DNA of 12,579 bases. It comes from Desulfobacterales bacterium (GTDB taxonomy: Bacteria; Desulfobacterota; Desulfobacteria; Desulfobacterales; JAFDCJ01). The translations under genes were made by a program, and so were the position numbers. The notes under the pieces were generated by a model. It worked only from the letters and a program-made list of their open reading frames with translations. It was not told the DNA's origin and searched no databases. This document shows positions 6,551 through 12,579 of the stretch, piece after piece (the first letter of the stretch is position 1; each line of letters opens with the position of its first letter). The stretch is from contig CP070771.1 of the NCBI GenBank assembly GCA_020345785.1, positions 2,746,153 to 2,758,731 on the forward strand, given 5' to 3'.

Positions 6551-7393
6551 ATGAGCCATCAAAGACAATCCATTCTCTGCCCCAACTGCAGAAAACTCAT
6601 TAGCTCGTCCGAGGCCAATTGCCCTTACTGCGGCACCTCCAGACCGGGATCGTGGTACAAGCATAATGCATGGACGCTGGGATTTCGTGATCCCCGTCAG
6701 TTTGTCAAATACATTATTGCCGTCAACGTGGGAATGTATATCATCACCATCCTGTTTAATCCCAGAGCCGCCGGACTTTCCATGAACCCGCTGACCTTTC
6801 TGTCACCTTCCGACAACAGCTTGTTTCTCATGGGTGCGACGGGAACCATCCCCATTGACCGCTATCATCGCCTCTGGACGCTTGTATCGGCCAGTTTTCT
6901 GCACGGTGGGATTCTTCACATATTTTTCAACATGGCCGCCCTGCACCAGCTGGCAATCATCGTCAACCGGGAATTCGGGGTCTATCGCATGTTTGCGATT
7001 TACTCGCTGAGCGGTATTATCGGATTCTGGGTTTCGTATTTAGCCGGCGTTGCCTTTACCATCGGCGCATCTGCCTCGGTATGCGGTCTGGTAGGTGCCA
7101 TACTTTATTACGGCAAGAGCCGGGGGGGCGTCTATGGCAAAGCATTGTACAAACAGGTTGCCATGTGGGTGGTATTTCTTTTTATCTTCGGGCTGGTGGT
7201 CCCGGGGATTAACAACTGGGGCCATGGCGGCGGAATCTTAGCCGGAATTGTATTGGGTTTCCTGCTGGGATACCAGGAGAAAAAAAAGGAAAACCTGTAT
7301 CATAAAGCGCTGGCCGGTGCCTGCGCGACAGCGACAATTGCGGCGCTTATCTGGGCCGTTTCAACTGCGGTTTATTACAGTTTTTTGGGGTAA
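6551..7393 (+). CDS. Rhomboid family intramembrane serine protease with N-terminal zinc ribbon
   Basis: A 280-residue membrane protein. Residues 10-27 hold a CPxC...CPYC zinc ribbon (C10, C13, C24, C27), expected on the cytoplasmic side. Six or more hydrophobic segments follow. The rhomboid hallmarks are visible: HGGILHIFFNM at 118-128 (H118, H123, N127), the serine motif GASASVCGLVGA at 172-183 with S174 as nucleophile, and WGHGGG at 223-228 with H225 completing the dyad. The residue after the catalytic Ser is Ala rather than the common Gly (GASA for GASG). The enzyme should cleave transmembrane helices of other proteins in the cytoplasmic membrane; its substrate is unknown. It is the only plus-strand gene in the window and stands alone, divergent from the redox operon. 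Start ATG at 6551; no better in-frame start is visible upstream. Confidence 0.92.
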   Translation: MSHQRQSILCPNCRKLISSSEANCPYCGTSRPGSWYKHNAWTLGFRDPRQFVKYIIAVNVGMYIITILFNPRAAGLSMNPLTFLSPSDNSLFLMGATGTIPIDRYHRLWTLVSASFLHGGILHIFFNMAALHQLAIIVNREFGVYRMFAIYSLSGIIGFWVSYLAGVAFTIGASASVCGLVGAILYYGKSRGGVYGKALYKQVAMWVVFLFIFGLVVPGINNWGHGGGILAGIVLGFLLGYQEKKKENLYHKALAGACATATIAALIWAVSTAVYYSFLG

Positions 7394-7430
7394 AGCGAAC
7401 CAGCCGAATTTTAACGCCTTCATTTAATCA

Positions 7431-7503
7431 GCGACCACCGCAGATCCGGGGTATGAGGAAGGCCCCCGGAAGGGGGGCAGGGCCGCGCTCTGCCGGCGGT
7501 CGC
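7431..7503 (-). terminator. Long structured inverted repeat between convergent rhomboid and thiL genes
   Basis: Outer arms GCGACCACCGCAGA (7431-7444) and TCTGCCGGCGGTCGC (7489-7503) pair over about 14 positions with one bulge. An inner stem TCCGGGG (7445-7451) / CCCCGGA (7464-7470) forms within it. The single non-Watson-Crick position is a G-U pair only if the minus strand is the RNA, so the structure fits best as the 3' end of the thiM-thiE-thiL transcript. No U-run follows, so it is either a factor-assisted terminator or barrier against antisense transcription, or an undescribed small RNA. Confidence 0.45.
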
Positions 7504-7536
7504 CGATTTATCGTTTTGATGCGATTGGAATGATTC

Positions 7537-8547
7537 TCAGCCAACTTTAAAATGATCCCACCCGGTCAATGCGATCTGTTTGGACGACCCATCCGGATAA
7601 ATAATCTGCATTTTTTTCTCTGCCGTTATTTCACCGATCTTAAAGAGCGGGCGATTGAACTCCCTTTGAAAATCCCCGGCGATTTTTTCGGCCTCGGCAG
7701 GTGAAATGGTGCAAAGCAGTGTATAATCCTCGCCGCCGGCCAGGGCGTATTCCACCGGATCAAAACCGAATTGCCTGCAAAATGCCTTCAGTTCCTTGGA
7801 GACGGGGATGTTTTCATAATAGAGGGTTGCGCCGACGCCGCTTTCTTCAGCAATGTGGCTCAGGTCGGAGCTCAGTCCATCGCTGGTGTCGATCGCCGCT
7901 TTGACGGCAGGCTGTTGCGCTAAAAAGCGCCCTTCCGGCAGGTGGGCTTCGGGTCGAAGATGCGCTCGCAGCAGTTTCTGCATTTGATCGGTTTCGGCCG
8001 CGATATCATTCAGGATCAGGTGCAAACCGGCCTTGCTGTCTCCCAAATATCCGGTCGAAAAAATAATATCACCGGACTTGGCGGCATCCCTGCACAACAT
8101 TTCTTCGCGGGCCACCATTCCATACACCAAGACGTTGATGATCAGATCGATCTTGGAGGTGGTCGTATCGCCGCCGAGGATATTGACATCGAATCTGGCT
8201 GCCAGCTCCTTCATGCCGTCGTAAACGGCCTCCAGATAAGACAGCGGACAATCCGCCGGGGCGGCAATGCTGACAAATGCTTCACAGGCCGTACCGCCCA
8301 TGGCGGCAATATCGCTTAAATTGACGGCCAGTGATTTATATCCCAGATCAAAACCGGTGATAGAAGTTCTCAAAAAGTGGATGCGCTCGACCAGCAGGTC
8401 GGTCGTAATCAGGGCCACTTTACCGGGCTCCGTCATAAAGGCAGCCGCATCGTCGCCGATCGCTTTGATGATCCTTTCCGGTCGAATCAGGCATCCGCGG
8501 CTGATCTTTTTAATAAAGCCGAACTCTCCGATTTCTTTTAAGCTCAT
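7537..8547 (-). CDS. thiL: Thiamine-monophosphate kinase
   Basis: A 336-residue ThiL, the usual family length. It phosphorylates thiamine phosphate with ATP to give thiamine diphosphate, the last step of the pathway, in the cytoplasm. The visible family motifs are IGDDAA at 30-35 (metal/ATP binding), NLSDIAAMG at 76-84, GGDTT at 125-129, DTSDGLSSDL at 220-229 and GGEDYTLL at 271-278. All are intact. The start ATG overlaps the thiE stop by 4 bases (ATGA), so the two are translationally coupled. It is the last gene of the operon and ends in TGA. Confidence 0.97.
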   Translation of the reverse strand: MSLKEIGEFGFIKKISRGCLIRPERIIKAIGDDAAAFMTEPGKVALITTDLLVERIHFLRTSITGFDLGYKSLAVNLSDIAAMGGTACEAFVSIAAPADCPLSYLEAVYDGMKELAARFDVNILGGDTTTSKIDLIINVLVYGMVAREEMLCRDAAKSGDIIFSTGYLGDSKAGLHLILNDIAAETDQMQKLLRAHLRPEAHLPEGRFLAQQPAVKAAIDTSDGLSSDLSHIAEESGVGATLYYENIPVSKELKAFCRQFGFDPVEYALAGGEDYTLLCTISPAEAEKIAGDFQREFNRPLFKIGEITAEKKMQIIYPDGSSKQIALTGWDHFKVG

Positions 8548-9188
8548 GCGTCTTTGGCCTCATCAACAATCTGCCTGAGGCTGCGAGCGGCGTCTGCAGG
8601 ATCACCGGCGGCAACGATGGCCGACACCACCGCCACGCCGTCGCCGCCGCTTCTGATGACCTCGGCTGCATTGTCTTTGTTTAATCCGCCGATGCCCACC
8701 AGCGGTAACTTTACCGCCTCTCTAATTGCGCGCAGGCCTTCCAGACCCAGGGGCGAGGCGGTGTCGGTCTTGGTGGGGGTGGCATAAATCGGGCTGATCC
8801 CCAAATAATCTGCGCCCCCCTTCTCAGCTTCAAGGGCGTCTTCGAGCGACTCGGCCGATATGCCGATGATCATTGAATCTCCCAAAATCTTTTGCGCGAT
8901 ATCTAAAGGCATATCGGTCTGACCGAGATGCACGCCGTCCGCTGCAACAGCCAGCGCCACATCCACCCGATCATTGATGATAAGCGGCACCTTGCGGTGT
9001 TTGAGAAAATCTCTGACAACCAATGCCTGTTCGATGAACTCCAGGGTCGAGCATTGTTTTTCGCGTAGCTGAACGCAGGTGACGCCGCCATGAACAGCCG
9101 CCTTGACGATATCCAGCATGGAGCGGCCTTTTGCCAGACCCCGGTCGGTGACAAGATATAGTGAGTAGTCTATATTTTGAAGTTTCAT
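8544..9188 (-). CDS. thiE: Thiamine-phosphate synthase
   Basis: A 214-residue TIM-barrel enzyme that joins HMP diphosphate to hydroxyethylthiazole phosphate to form thiamine phosphate. Motifs are YLVTDRG at 11-17, QLREK at 40-44, NDR at 72-74, DGVHLGQTD at 84-92, the GISPIYATPTKTD substrate loop at 120-132, and GIGG at 155-158. The start is ATG at 9188, with AAAGG eight bases upstream. The open frame continues to 9344, but that extension translates a degenerate heptamer repeat and has no ThiE homology, so it is excluded. It is preceded by ThiM, which makes one of its two substrates, and coupled to ThiL, which uses its product. Confidence 0.96.
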   Translation of the reverse strand: MKLQNIDYSLYLVTDRGLAKGRSMLDIVKAAVHGGVTCVQLREKQCSTLEFIEQALVVRDFLKHRKVPLIINDRVDVALAVAADGVHLGQTDMPLDIAQKILGDSMIIGISAESLEDALEAEKGGADYLGISPIYATPTKTDTASPLGLEGLRAIREAVKLPLVGIGGLNKDNAAEVIRSGGDGVAVVSAIVAAGDPADAARSLRQIVDEAKDA

Positions 9189-9204
9189 GGAAGAAACCTT
9201 TTGG

Positions 9205-9239
9205 TTTGTCCGTTGTCCTTTGTCAATTGTCCGTTGTCC
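9205..9239. repeat. Heptamer tandem repeat, GGACAAC type, upstream of thiE
   Basis: Exactly five 7-base units occur on the plus strand: tttgtcc, gttgtcc, tttgtca, attgtcc and gttgtcc. On the coding strand they read GGACAAC and similar. The tract ends 16 bases before the thiE start codon. Confidence 0.8.
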
Positions 9240-9343
9240 GTTGGTTCCATCATTTTTTAGGCATTTTAATAAAGAATGCACGCGCTGGTGCCTTCTGAGG
9301 CGAACAATACAATTTGCTCGCAAATTCGTTCCATTATTCGGCA

Positions 9344-9371
9344 ATTAACAATTGACCATTGACAACTGACC
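9344..9371. repeat. Heptamer tandem repeat, ATTGACC type, downstream of thiM
   Basis: Four 7-base units occur (attaaca, attgacc, attgaca, actgacc), ending 11 bases from the thiM TAG stop. The consensus is related to the GGACAAC repeat 105 bases away in the same thiM-thiE gap. The sequence between them (9240-9343) shows no gene or clear structure. Confidence 0.7.
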
Positions 9372-9382
9372 TTTTTCGCGGA

Positions 9383-10189
9383 CTATTGATTTTCAATTTT
9401 ACAGCCTTTCCTCAGCATTTCAGGCGTAATGTTGTAGAGGGCATCCAGCATTTGAATCATAAAACTGCCCGGGGCGGAGGCCTTTTCGCCGGCAACTTCG
9501 CCGGCAAGTCCGAAGTATGCCAGGGCGGTTGAGGCGGCGTCGAGCGGATCATCATCCACTGCCAGAAAAGCGCCGATGGTTGCCGTGGCCGCGCATCCGG
9601 TGCCCGTAACAAATCCCATCAGGGGGTGGCCGTTTGATACCCGGACTATCCGTCGGCCATCGGTGACCAAATCCACCGGGCCGGTAATTGCCAGGGTGGT
9701 TTTCAGTTCCTGTGCCAGTATTCTGGCCGTTTCGGCTGCCTCGTCGACAGAGTGCACCGAATCGACACCTTTGGTCTTGGAGTCGTCATGTCGCAGGGAG
9801 AGGATTTCCGATGCATTACCGCGGATGACGCTTACGGTCGCAGCCTCGATAATTGTTTTGGCGGAGGTGGTTCGCAATGCTGTCGCGCCGGAGCCCACCG
9901 GATCCAGGATGATCGGTGTGCCCATCGCGGAGGCTTTTTTGCCGGCTTTGATCATGGAAGCGATCCAATCTTCCGTGAGGGTGCCGATGTTGAGAACCAA
10001 GGCGCTGGCGAATGAGACCATATCTTCAACTTCGTTTTGAGCATGGGCCATCACCGGTGATGCGCCCATAGCCAGAAGGGCATTGGCGGTGTAATTCATG
10101 ACGACGAAGTTGGTAATGTTGTGAATCAGCGGTTTTTTTTCGCGAAGAGCGGCCAAGTTTTGTGCTGCTTTATCCGATAGATTCGTCAT
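9383..10189 (-). CDS. thiM: Hydroxyethylthiazole kinase
   Basis: A 268-residue ribokinase-like enzyme that phosphorylates 4-methyl-5-(2-hydroxyethyl)thiazole, a salvage reaction. Motifs are HNITNFVVMNYTAN at 23-36, the thiazole-binding MGASPVMA at 41-48, DPVGSG at 96-101, RGNASE at 123-128, and the anion-hole/catalytic loop GTGC at 196-199 with C199. All expected residues are present. It is the first gene after the TPP riboswitch and terminator, so it is off when TPP is abundant. The start ATG has AGAGG eight bases upstream; the stop is TAG. The use of ThiM means the operon relies on salvaged thiazole, at least in part. Confidence 0.97.
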   Translation of the reverse strand: MTNLSDKAAQNLAALREKKPLIHNITNFVVMNYTANALLAMGASPVMAHAQNEVEDMVSFASALVLNIGTLTEDWIASMIKAGKKASAMGTPIILDPVGSGATALRTTSAKTIIEAATVSVIRGNASEILSLRHDDSKTKGVDSVHSVDEAAETARILAQELKTTLAITGPVDLVTDGRRIVRVSNGHPLMGFVTGTGCAATATIGAFLAVDDDPLDAASTALAYFGLAGEVAGEKASAPGSFMIQMLDALYNITPEMLRKGCKIENQ

Positions 10190-10258
10190 AATTTTACCTC
10201 TTTGTGTTTTTAATATAGCGGGCCGGTCCGAAAACGACGGTGGTATCCTTTACAAAAT

Positions 10259-10284
10259 AAAAAACCGTTTCCCCGGGGAAACGG
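10259..10284 (-). terminator. Intrinsic terminator of the TPP riboswitch
   Basis: A perfect palindrome with arms CCGTTTCCCC and GGGGAAACGG (10265-10284) is followed on the minus strand by TTTTTT (10259-10264) and then ATTTTG. Its 5' arm contains CGTTTCCC, the exact complement of GGGAAACG at the 3' end of the riboswitch (10317-10324). An alternative antiterminator helix is therefore available. Confidence 0.9.
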
Positions 10285-10316
10285 CCTGGCTTGCATTTCG
10301 TAATTGTTTTTCCGCT

Positions 10317-10390
<74 letters not shown>

Positions 10391-10413
10391 TAAACCAGTA
10401 ATTTGATAATCGA

Positions 10414-10442
10414 AACCTAAGAGATTGTGGCTGGGTTGTCAA
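10414..10442 (-). promoter_or_regulatory. Sigma70-type promoter of the thiamine operon
   Basis: The minus strand has TTGACA (10437-10442), a 17-base spacer and TAGGTT (10414-10419). The predicted start near 10407 leaves about 17 nucleotides before the riboswitch aptamer, as expected for a riboswitch leader. Sequence from 10443 to 10572 shows no other gene or clear site. Confidence 0.65.
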
Positions 10443-10572
10443 GAACAAAAAGCTGGACGCACAGCGAACCGCATAATATCATAATATCGAATGTCAAAGT
10501 AAGGTATCGCTTCGATCTGCTGTCAAACAGACCCAAAGCGGCTTAGCTAAAAATAAAATGCGCAGCATAAAA

Positions 10573-10669
10573 TAATTAATCCGCCGGACCTTCGATTCAA
10601 CAACCTTTTTGAGTTTTCAAATACTGATTCACAACCCTGAACAGGCCTTTTTGAAGGGCGGATTAATTA
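10573..10669 (-). repeat. 97-base element with perfect 13-base inverted ends, overlapping the phosphoesterase stop
   Basis: The arms TAATTAATCCGCC (10573-10585) and GGCGGATTAATTA (10657-10669) are perfectly complementary and enclose 71 bases. The right arm contains the stop codon of the phosphoesterase gene (10663-10665). On the minus strand the far arm is followed by TTTTATG, so it may serve as a large-loop terminator. Its size and terminal inverted repeats also fit a miniature inverted-repeat element. Confidence 0.5.
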
Positions 10670-11478
10670 ATTTCAATGGTTTTAAAGGCCCTTTTAACTT
10701 CGACAACAGGGTCATTGTTGTCAATCCACTGGCTGGTGTAATTTAGACAGTTACAGATGAATATCGTATTTTCGTGTTTTATTTGCCGACGGTAATGGAC
10801 GTGACCGCAGATTGAATATGCCGCCGCGTATTTTAATGCGAGCTCTCCGTATTGCCTGCTGCCAAGAAAAGCATTCAGGTAATTCCACATGTGGTTCGGC
10901 GGTTGCACGGTAAATTCCAGCAGCGGCAGCACGTGGGTAACCAGAACAATGTTTTTGTTTTTATAGGCCTCAAGCTGTTTTTCAAGCTTACGGTGGAAAT
11001 AATGATGCATTTCTAAAGTGGATTTGCCCCATATTGCTTTAATTTTATCCTGCCACAGGCGGTTGTCGATCTTCATGCGGTCAAATTCTTCAGTCGTGTA
11101 CTCCCGGCTGCCGAATGAATAATCATACCAGCCGAGGTCCCCGATCACAACCCACTGATCGGTCAGCGCGACCGGGCCCCCGGCCAGGTTGCCCGGGAAT
11201 TTCTCCAGCGCGTGATAGATATCCCATGCAGTTTTATCCGGATGTGCTTCATTCCAGATATCATGGTTTCCGGGAACAAAAAGACAGCGCACTCCTGAAG
11301 CATTTTCAAGTTCCTGGAGAAAATCAAGTGTAATTTTATAATCATTGGCCACATCACCGGCGACAATCATCATCTGAGCTGAATTTTCTTTTATCGCTGC
11401 AACAAGCCCGTTTAACACCTGGTGGGGATCAATATTTTCAAGATCGACATGAAGGTCGGATAGAATGCCGATTTTCAC
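10663..11478 (-). CDS. Calcineurin-like metallophosphoesterase
   Basis: A 271-residue protein with the complete dinuclear-metal signature: D8 and H10 (SDLH), GDV at 41-43 with D42, GNHD at 70-73, H182 (THVLP) and GHVH at 225-228. It belongs to the broad calcineurin-like superfamily; the substrate could be a nucleotide, phosphoprotein or nucleic acid and cannot be chosen from sequence. No signal peptide or membrane segment is present, so it is cytoplasmic. The start is GTG at 11478 with AGGAG six bases upstream. The last codons and the TAA stop fall at the 10573-10669 inverted-repeat element. It lies downstream of an ABC permease gene across a 181-base gap full of repeats, so cotranscription is doubtful. 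Confidence 0.9.
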   Translation of the reverse strand: MKIGILSDLHVDLENIDPHQVLNGLVAAIKENSAQMMIVAGDVANDYKITLDFLQELENASGVRCLFVPGNHDIWNEAHPDKTAWDIYHALEKFPGNLAGGPVALTDQWVVIGDLGWYDYSFGSREYTTEEFDRMKIDNRLWQDKIKAIWGKSTLEMHHYFHRKLEKQLEAYKNKNIVLVTHVLPLLEFTVQPPNHMWNYLNAFLGSRQYGELALKYAAAYSICGHVHYRRQIKHENTIFICNCLNYTSQWIDNNDPVVEVKRAFKTIEIN

Positions 11479-11508
11479 AATGTGCTCCTGTTGCGTGCGC
11501 CACCTAAG

Positions 11509-11572
11509 GAGCGCTGCGCTTGAGGCAAAAAAGCCTCGAGTTCCGAAGGAACACTCCTCAAGCGAAGCGCTC
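11509..11572. repeat. Large palindromic intergenic element, branched fold
   Basis: Arms of 17 bases, GAGCGCTGCGCTTGAGG (11509-11525) and CCTCAAGCGAAGCGCTC (11556-11572), match at 16 of 17 positions. Inside are two smaller hairpins, AGGC/GCCT around an A6 loop (the first arm reuses bases of the outer stem) and GTTCC-GAA-GGAAC. The branched fold and intergenic position resemble repetitive extragenic palindromes. A terminator role is less likely because no U-run follows on the minus strand. Confidence 0.6.
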
Positions 11573-11616
11573 TTTCCTTCAGCGGAGCAACCCGTCCCCC
11601 GCTTTTGTTTTTTACG

Positions 11617-11651
11617 CTATGCTCCAGGCGCTATGCCCTCTGCCCTTCCCC
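11617..11651. repeat. Heptamer tandem repeat, CTATGCC type, downstream of ABC permease
   Basis: Five 7-base units (ctatgct, ccaggcg, ctatgcc, ctctgcc, cttcccc) end 8 bases from the TAG stop of the permease gene. The units are of the same type as those at 2040-2081 and 4181-4208. Confidence 0.7.
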
Positions 11652-11659
11652 GAAACCCG

Positions 11660-12469
11660 CTATAATTTCGGATTCAACTTTTCGGAAAGCGTGTCTCCCA
11701 GAATATTAAAACAAAGAACCGTCAACGCCAATGCCAGGCCGGGATAAATCGCCATCCAGGGCGCCAGTACCAGATAGTTGCGGGCGTCCTTTAGCATAAG
11801 TCCCCAGCTGGGGGCAGGCGGCTGGGAGCCGAGCCCCAAGTAGGAGAGAGACGCCTCGATGACGACCGTCAACGCAAAGGTAATGGAGCATTGAACGATG
11901 ACTTTGCCGAGCAGGTTGGGAATGATATGTTTGTAAACTGTTTTGATGATCGGGCTTCCCAGGGACCGCGAAGCTTCCACGTACGCTTCGGTTTTGATGG
12001 CCAGGGTTTCCGCCCGAACCAGGCGGGCGAACACCGGGCTGAAGATGACACCGATGGCCAGCATTACCTGCAGCAGGCCATAACCCAGAAAAGAAACCAC
12101 CGTAATGGCCAGCAAAATGGTTGGAAACGAGAGCAGGCTGTCCATCAACAGCATTAAAAAGTTGTCGACATAACCTTCCGCCAAGCCGGCCACCAGCCCG
12201 ACCATTGTGCCGATAATAACCGCGATGGTAACCGCTACGATACCGACCAGCAGGGCGGACCTGGAGCCGAAAATGACACGGCTGAATATATCCCGGCCGA
12301 AATTGTCGGTTCCCAGAAGGTGCAAGCGGTCGGGTGCCTTAAAACGCTGCGCCAAGTTCTGGGTGGTTGGATTGTAAGGCGCGATCAGGGGAGCCGCCGC
12401 GGCGGCGGCCCCCAGCATCACCAGAAAAATGATGGATAGATAGAATATTATGTTGCGACGAGTATGCAT
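11660..12469 (-). CDS. ABC transporter permease, DppC/OppC type
   Basis: A 269-residue inner-membrane subunit of a peptide/nickel-type ABC importer. It has an N-terminal anchor (7-30), then the DppC-type HLLGTDNFGRDIFSRVIFGSR (50-70), several membrane segments, and the cytoplasmic ATPase-contacting EAA loop EAYVEASRSLGSPIIKTVYK at 161-180 with the conserved Gly at 171. The C-terminal FNILGDTLSEKLNPK is typical of the family. Length is normal. The substrate (peptide, nickel, other) is not readable. Partner genes usually adjoin it: no ATPase or binding protein lies downstream here, and the 110 bases upstream to the window edge (12470-12579) hold no recognisable coding sequence, so any DppB partner lies further out. 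Start ATG; no clear Shine-Dalgarno. Stop TAG. Confidence 0.93.
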   Translation of the reverse strand: MHTRRNIIFYLSIIFLVMLGAAAAAAPLIAPYNPTTQNLAQRFKAPDRLHLLGTDNFGRDIFSRVIFGSRSALLVGIVAVTIAVIIGTMVGLVAGLAEGYVDNFLMLLMDSLLSFPTILLAITVVSFLGYGLLQVMLAIGVIFSPVFARLVRAETLAIKTEAYVEASRSLGSPIIKTVYKHIIPNLLGKVIVQCSITFALTVVIEASLSYLGLGSQPPAPSWGLMLKDARNYLVLAPWMAIYPGLALALTVLCFNILGDTLSEKLNPKL

Positions 12470-12579
12470 TTATATTGTTCTACATTAAAAATTTGGACCA
12501 TGAATCTAAAAGGGCTCTAACCTTTGAGGCCTGTGACGAAATGCATAAATTCGAAATCCGAATACTCCAATTTTCTAAA

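Noticed and set aside
9189..9344. N-terminal extension of thiE to an upstream ATG at 9344
   Set aside because: The extra 52 residues translate the GGACAAC heptamer repeat, have no ThiE homology, and the ATG at 9188 has a good ribosome-binding site and gives the normal family length.

Overview
The window (about 12.6 kb, moderate GC) reads as chromosomal DNA of a deltaproteobacterial, probably Desulfobacterales-like anaerobe. This is an inference. It rests on Tat-exported aldo/keto reductases with iron-sulfur cysteines, a NapH/NapG-type polyferredoxin, DUF362 and DUF6599-like proteins, and the dense intergenic repeats. No rRNA, tRNA, CRISPR array, transposase or phage gene was seen.

Region 1 (1-6213, all minus strand) is a five-gene redox cluster. 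In transcription order it holds a membrane-anchored DUF6599-like protein, a Tat-signal DUF362 protein that overlaps it by 11 bases, a 649-residue membrane polyferredoxin that looks like NapH fused to NapG with a Tat motif at the junction, and two tandem Tat-signal aldo/keto reductases, the last cut by the left edge. A strong sigma70-type promoter (TTGACA-N17-TATGAT, 6363-6391) precedes the first gene. The four Tat-type signals suggest a redox module working on the outer face of the cytoplasmic membrane. No substrate can be assigned from sequence.

Region 2 (6214-7393) is a divergent intergenic region with back-to-back promoters and a candidate structured element, followed by a plus-strand rhomboid-family protease with an N-terminal zinc ribbon.

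Region 3 (7431-10442, minus strand) is a thiamine operon, thiM-thiE-thiL. A TPP riboswitch with a readable terminator/antiterminator controls it, and a long inverted repeat follows it. It salvages hydroxyethylthiazole, makes thiamine phosphate and phosphorylates that to TPP. ThiD is not in the window.

Region 4 (10573-12469, minus strand) has a DppC-type ABC permease and a calcineurin-like phosphoesterase, with palindromic elements around them.

A feature not explained by the genes is a set of degenerate tandem repeats with 7- or 8-base periods. They lie in five intergenic spaces, each just downstream of a gene ending in TAG. The five complete genes without such repeats behind them end in TAA or TGA.
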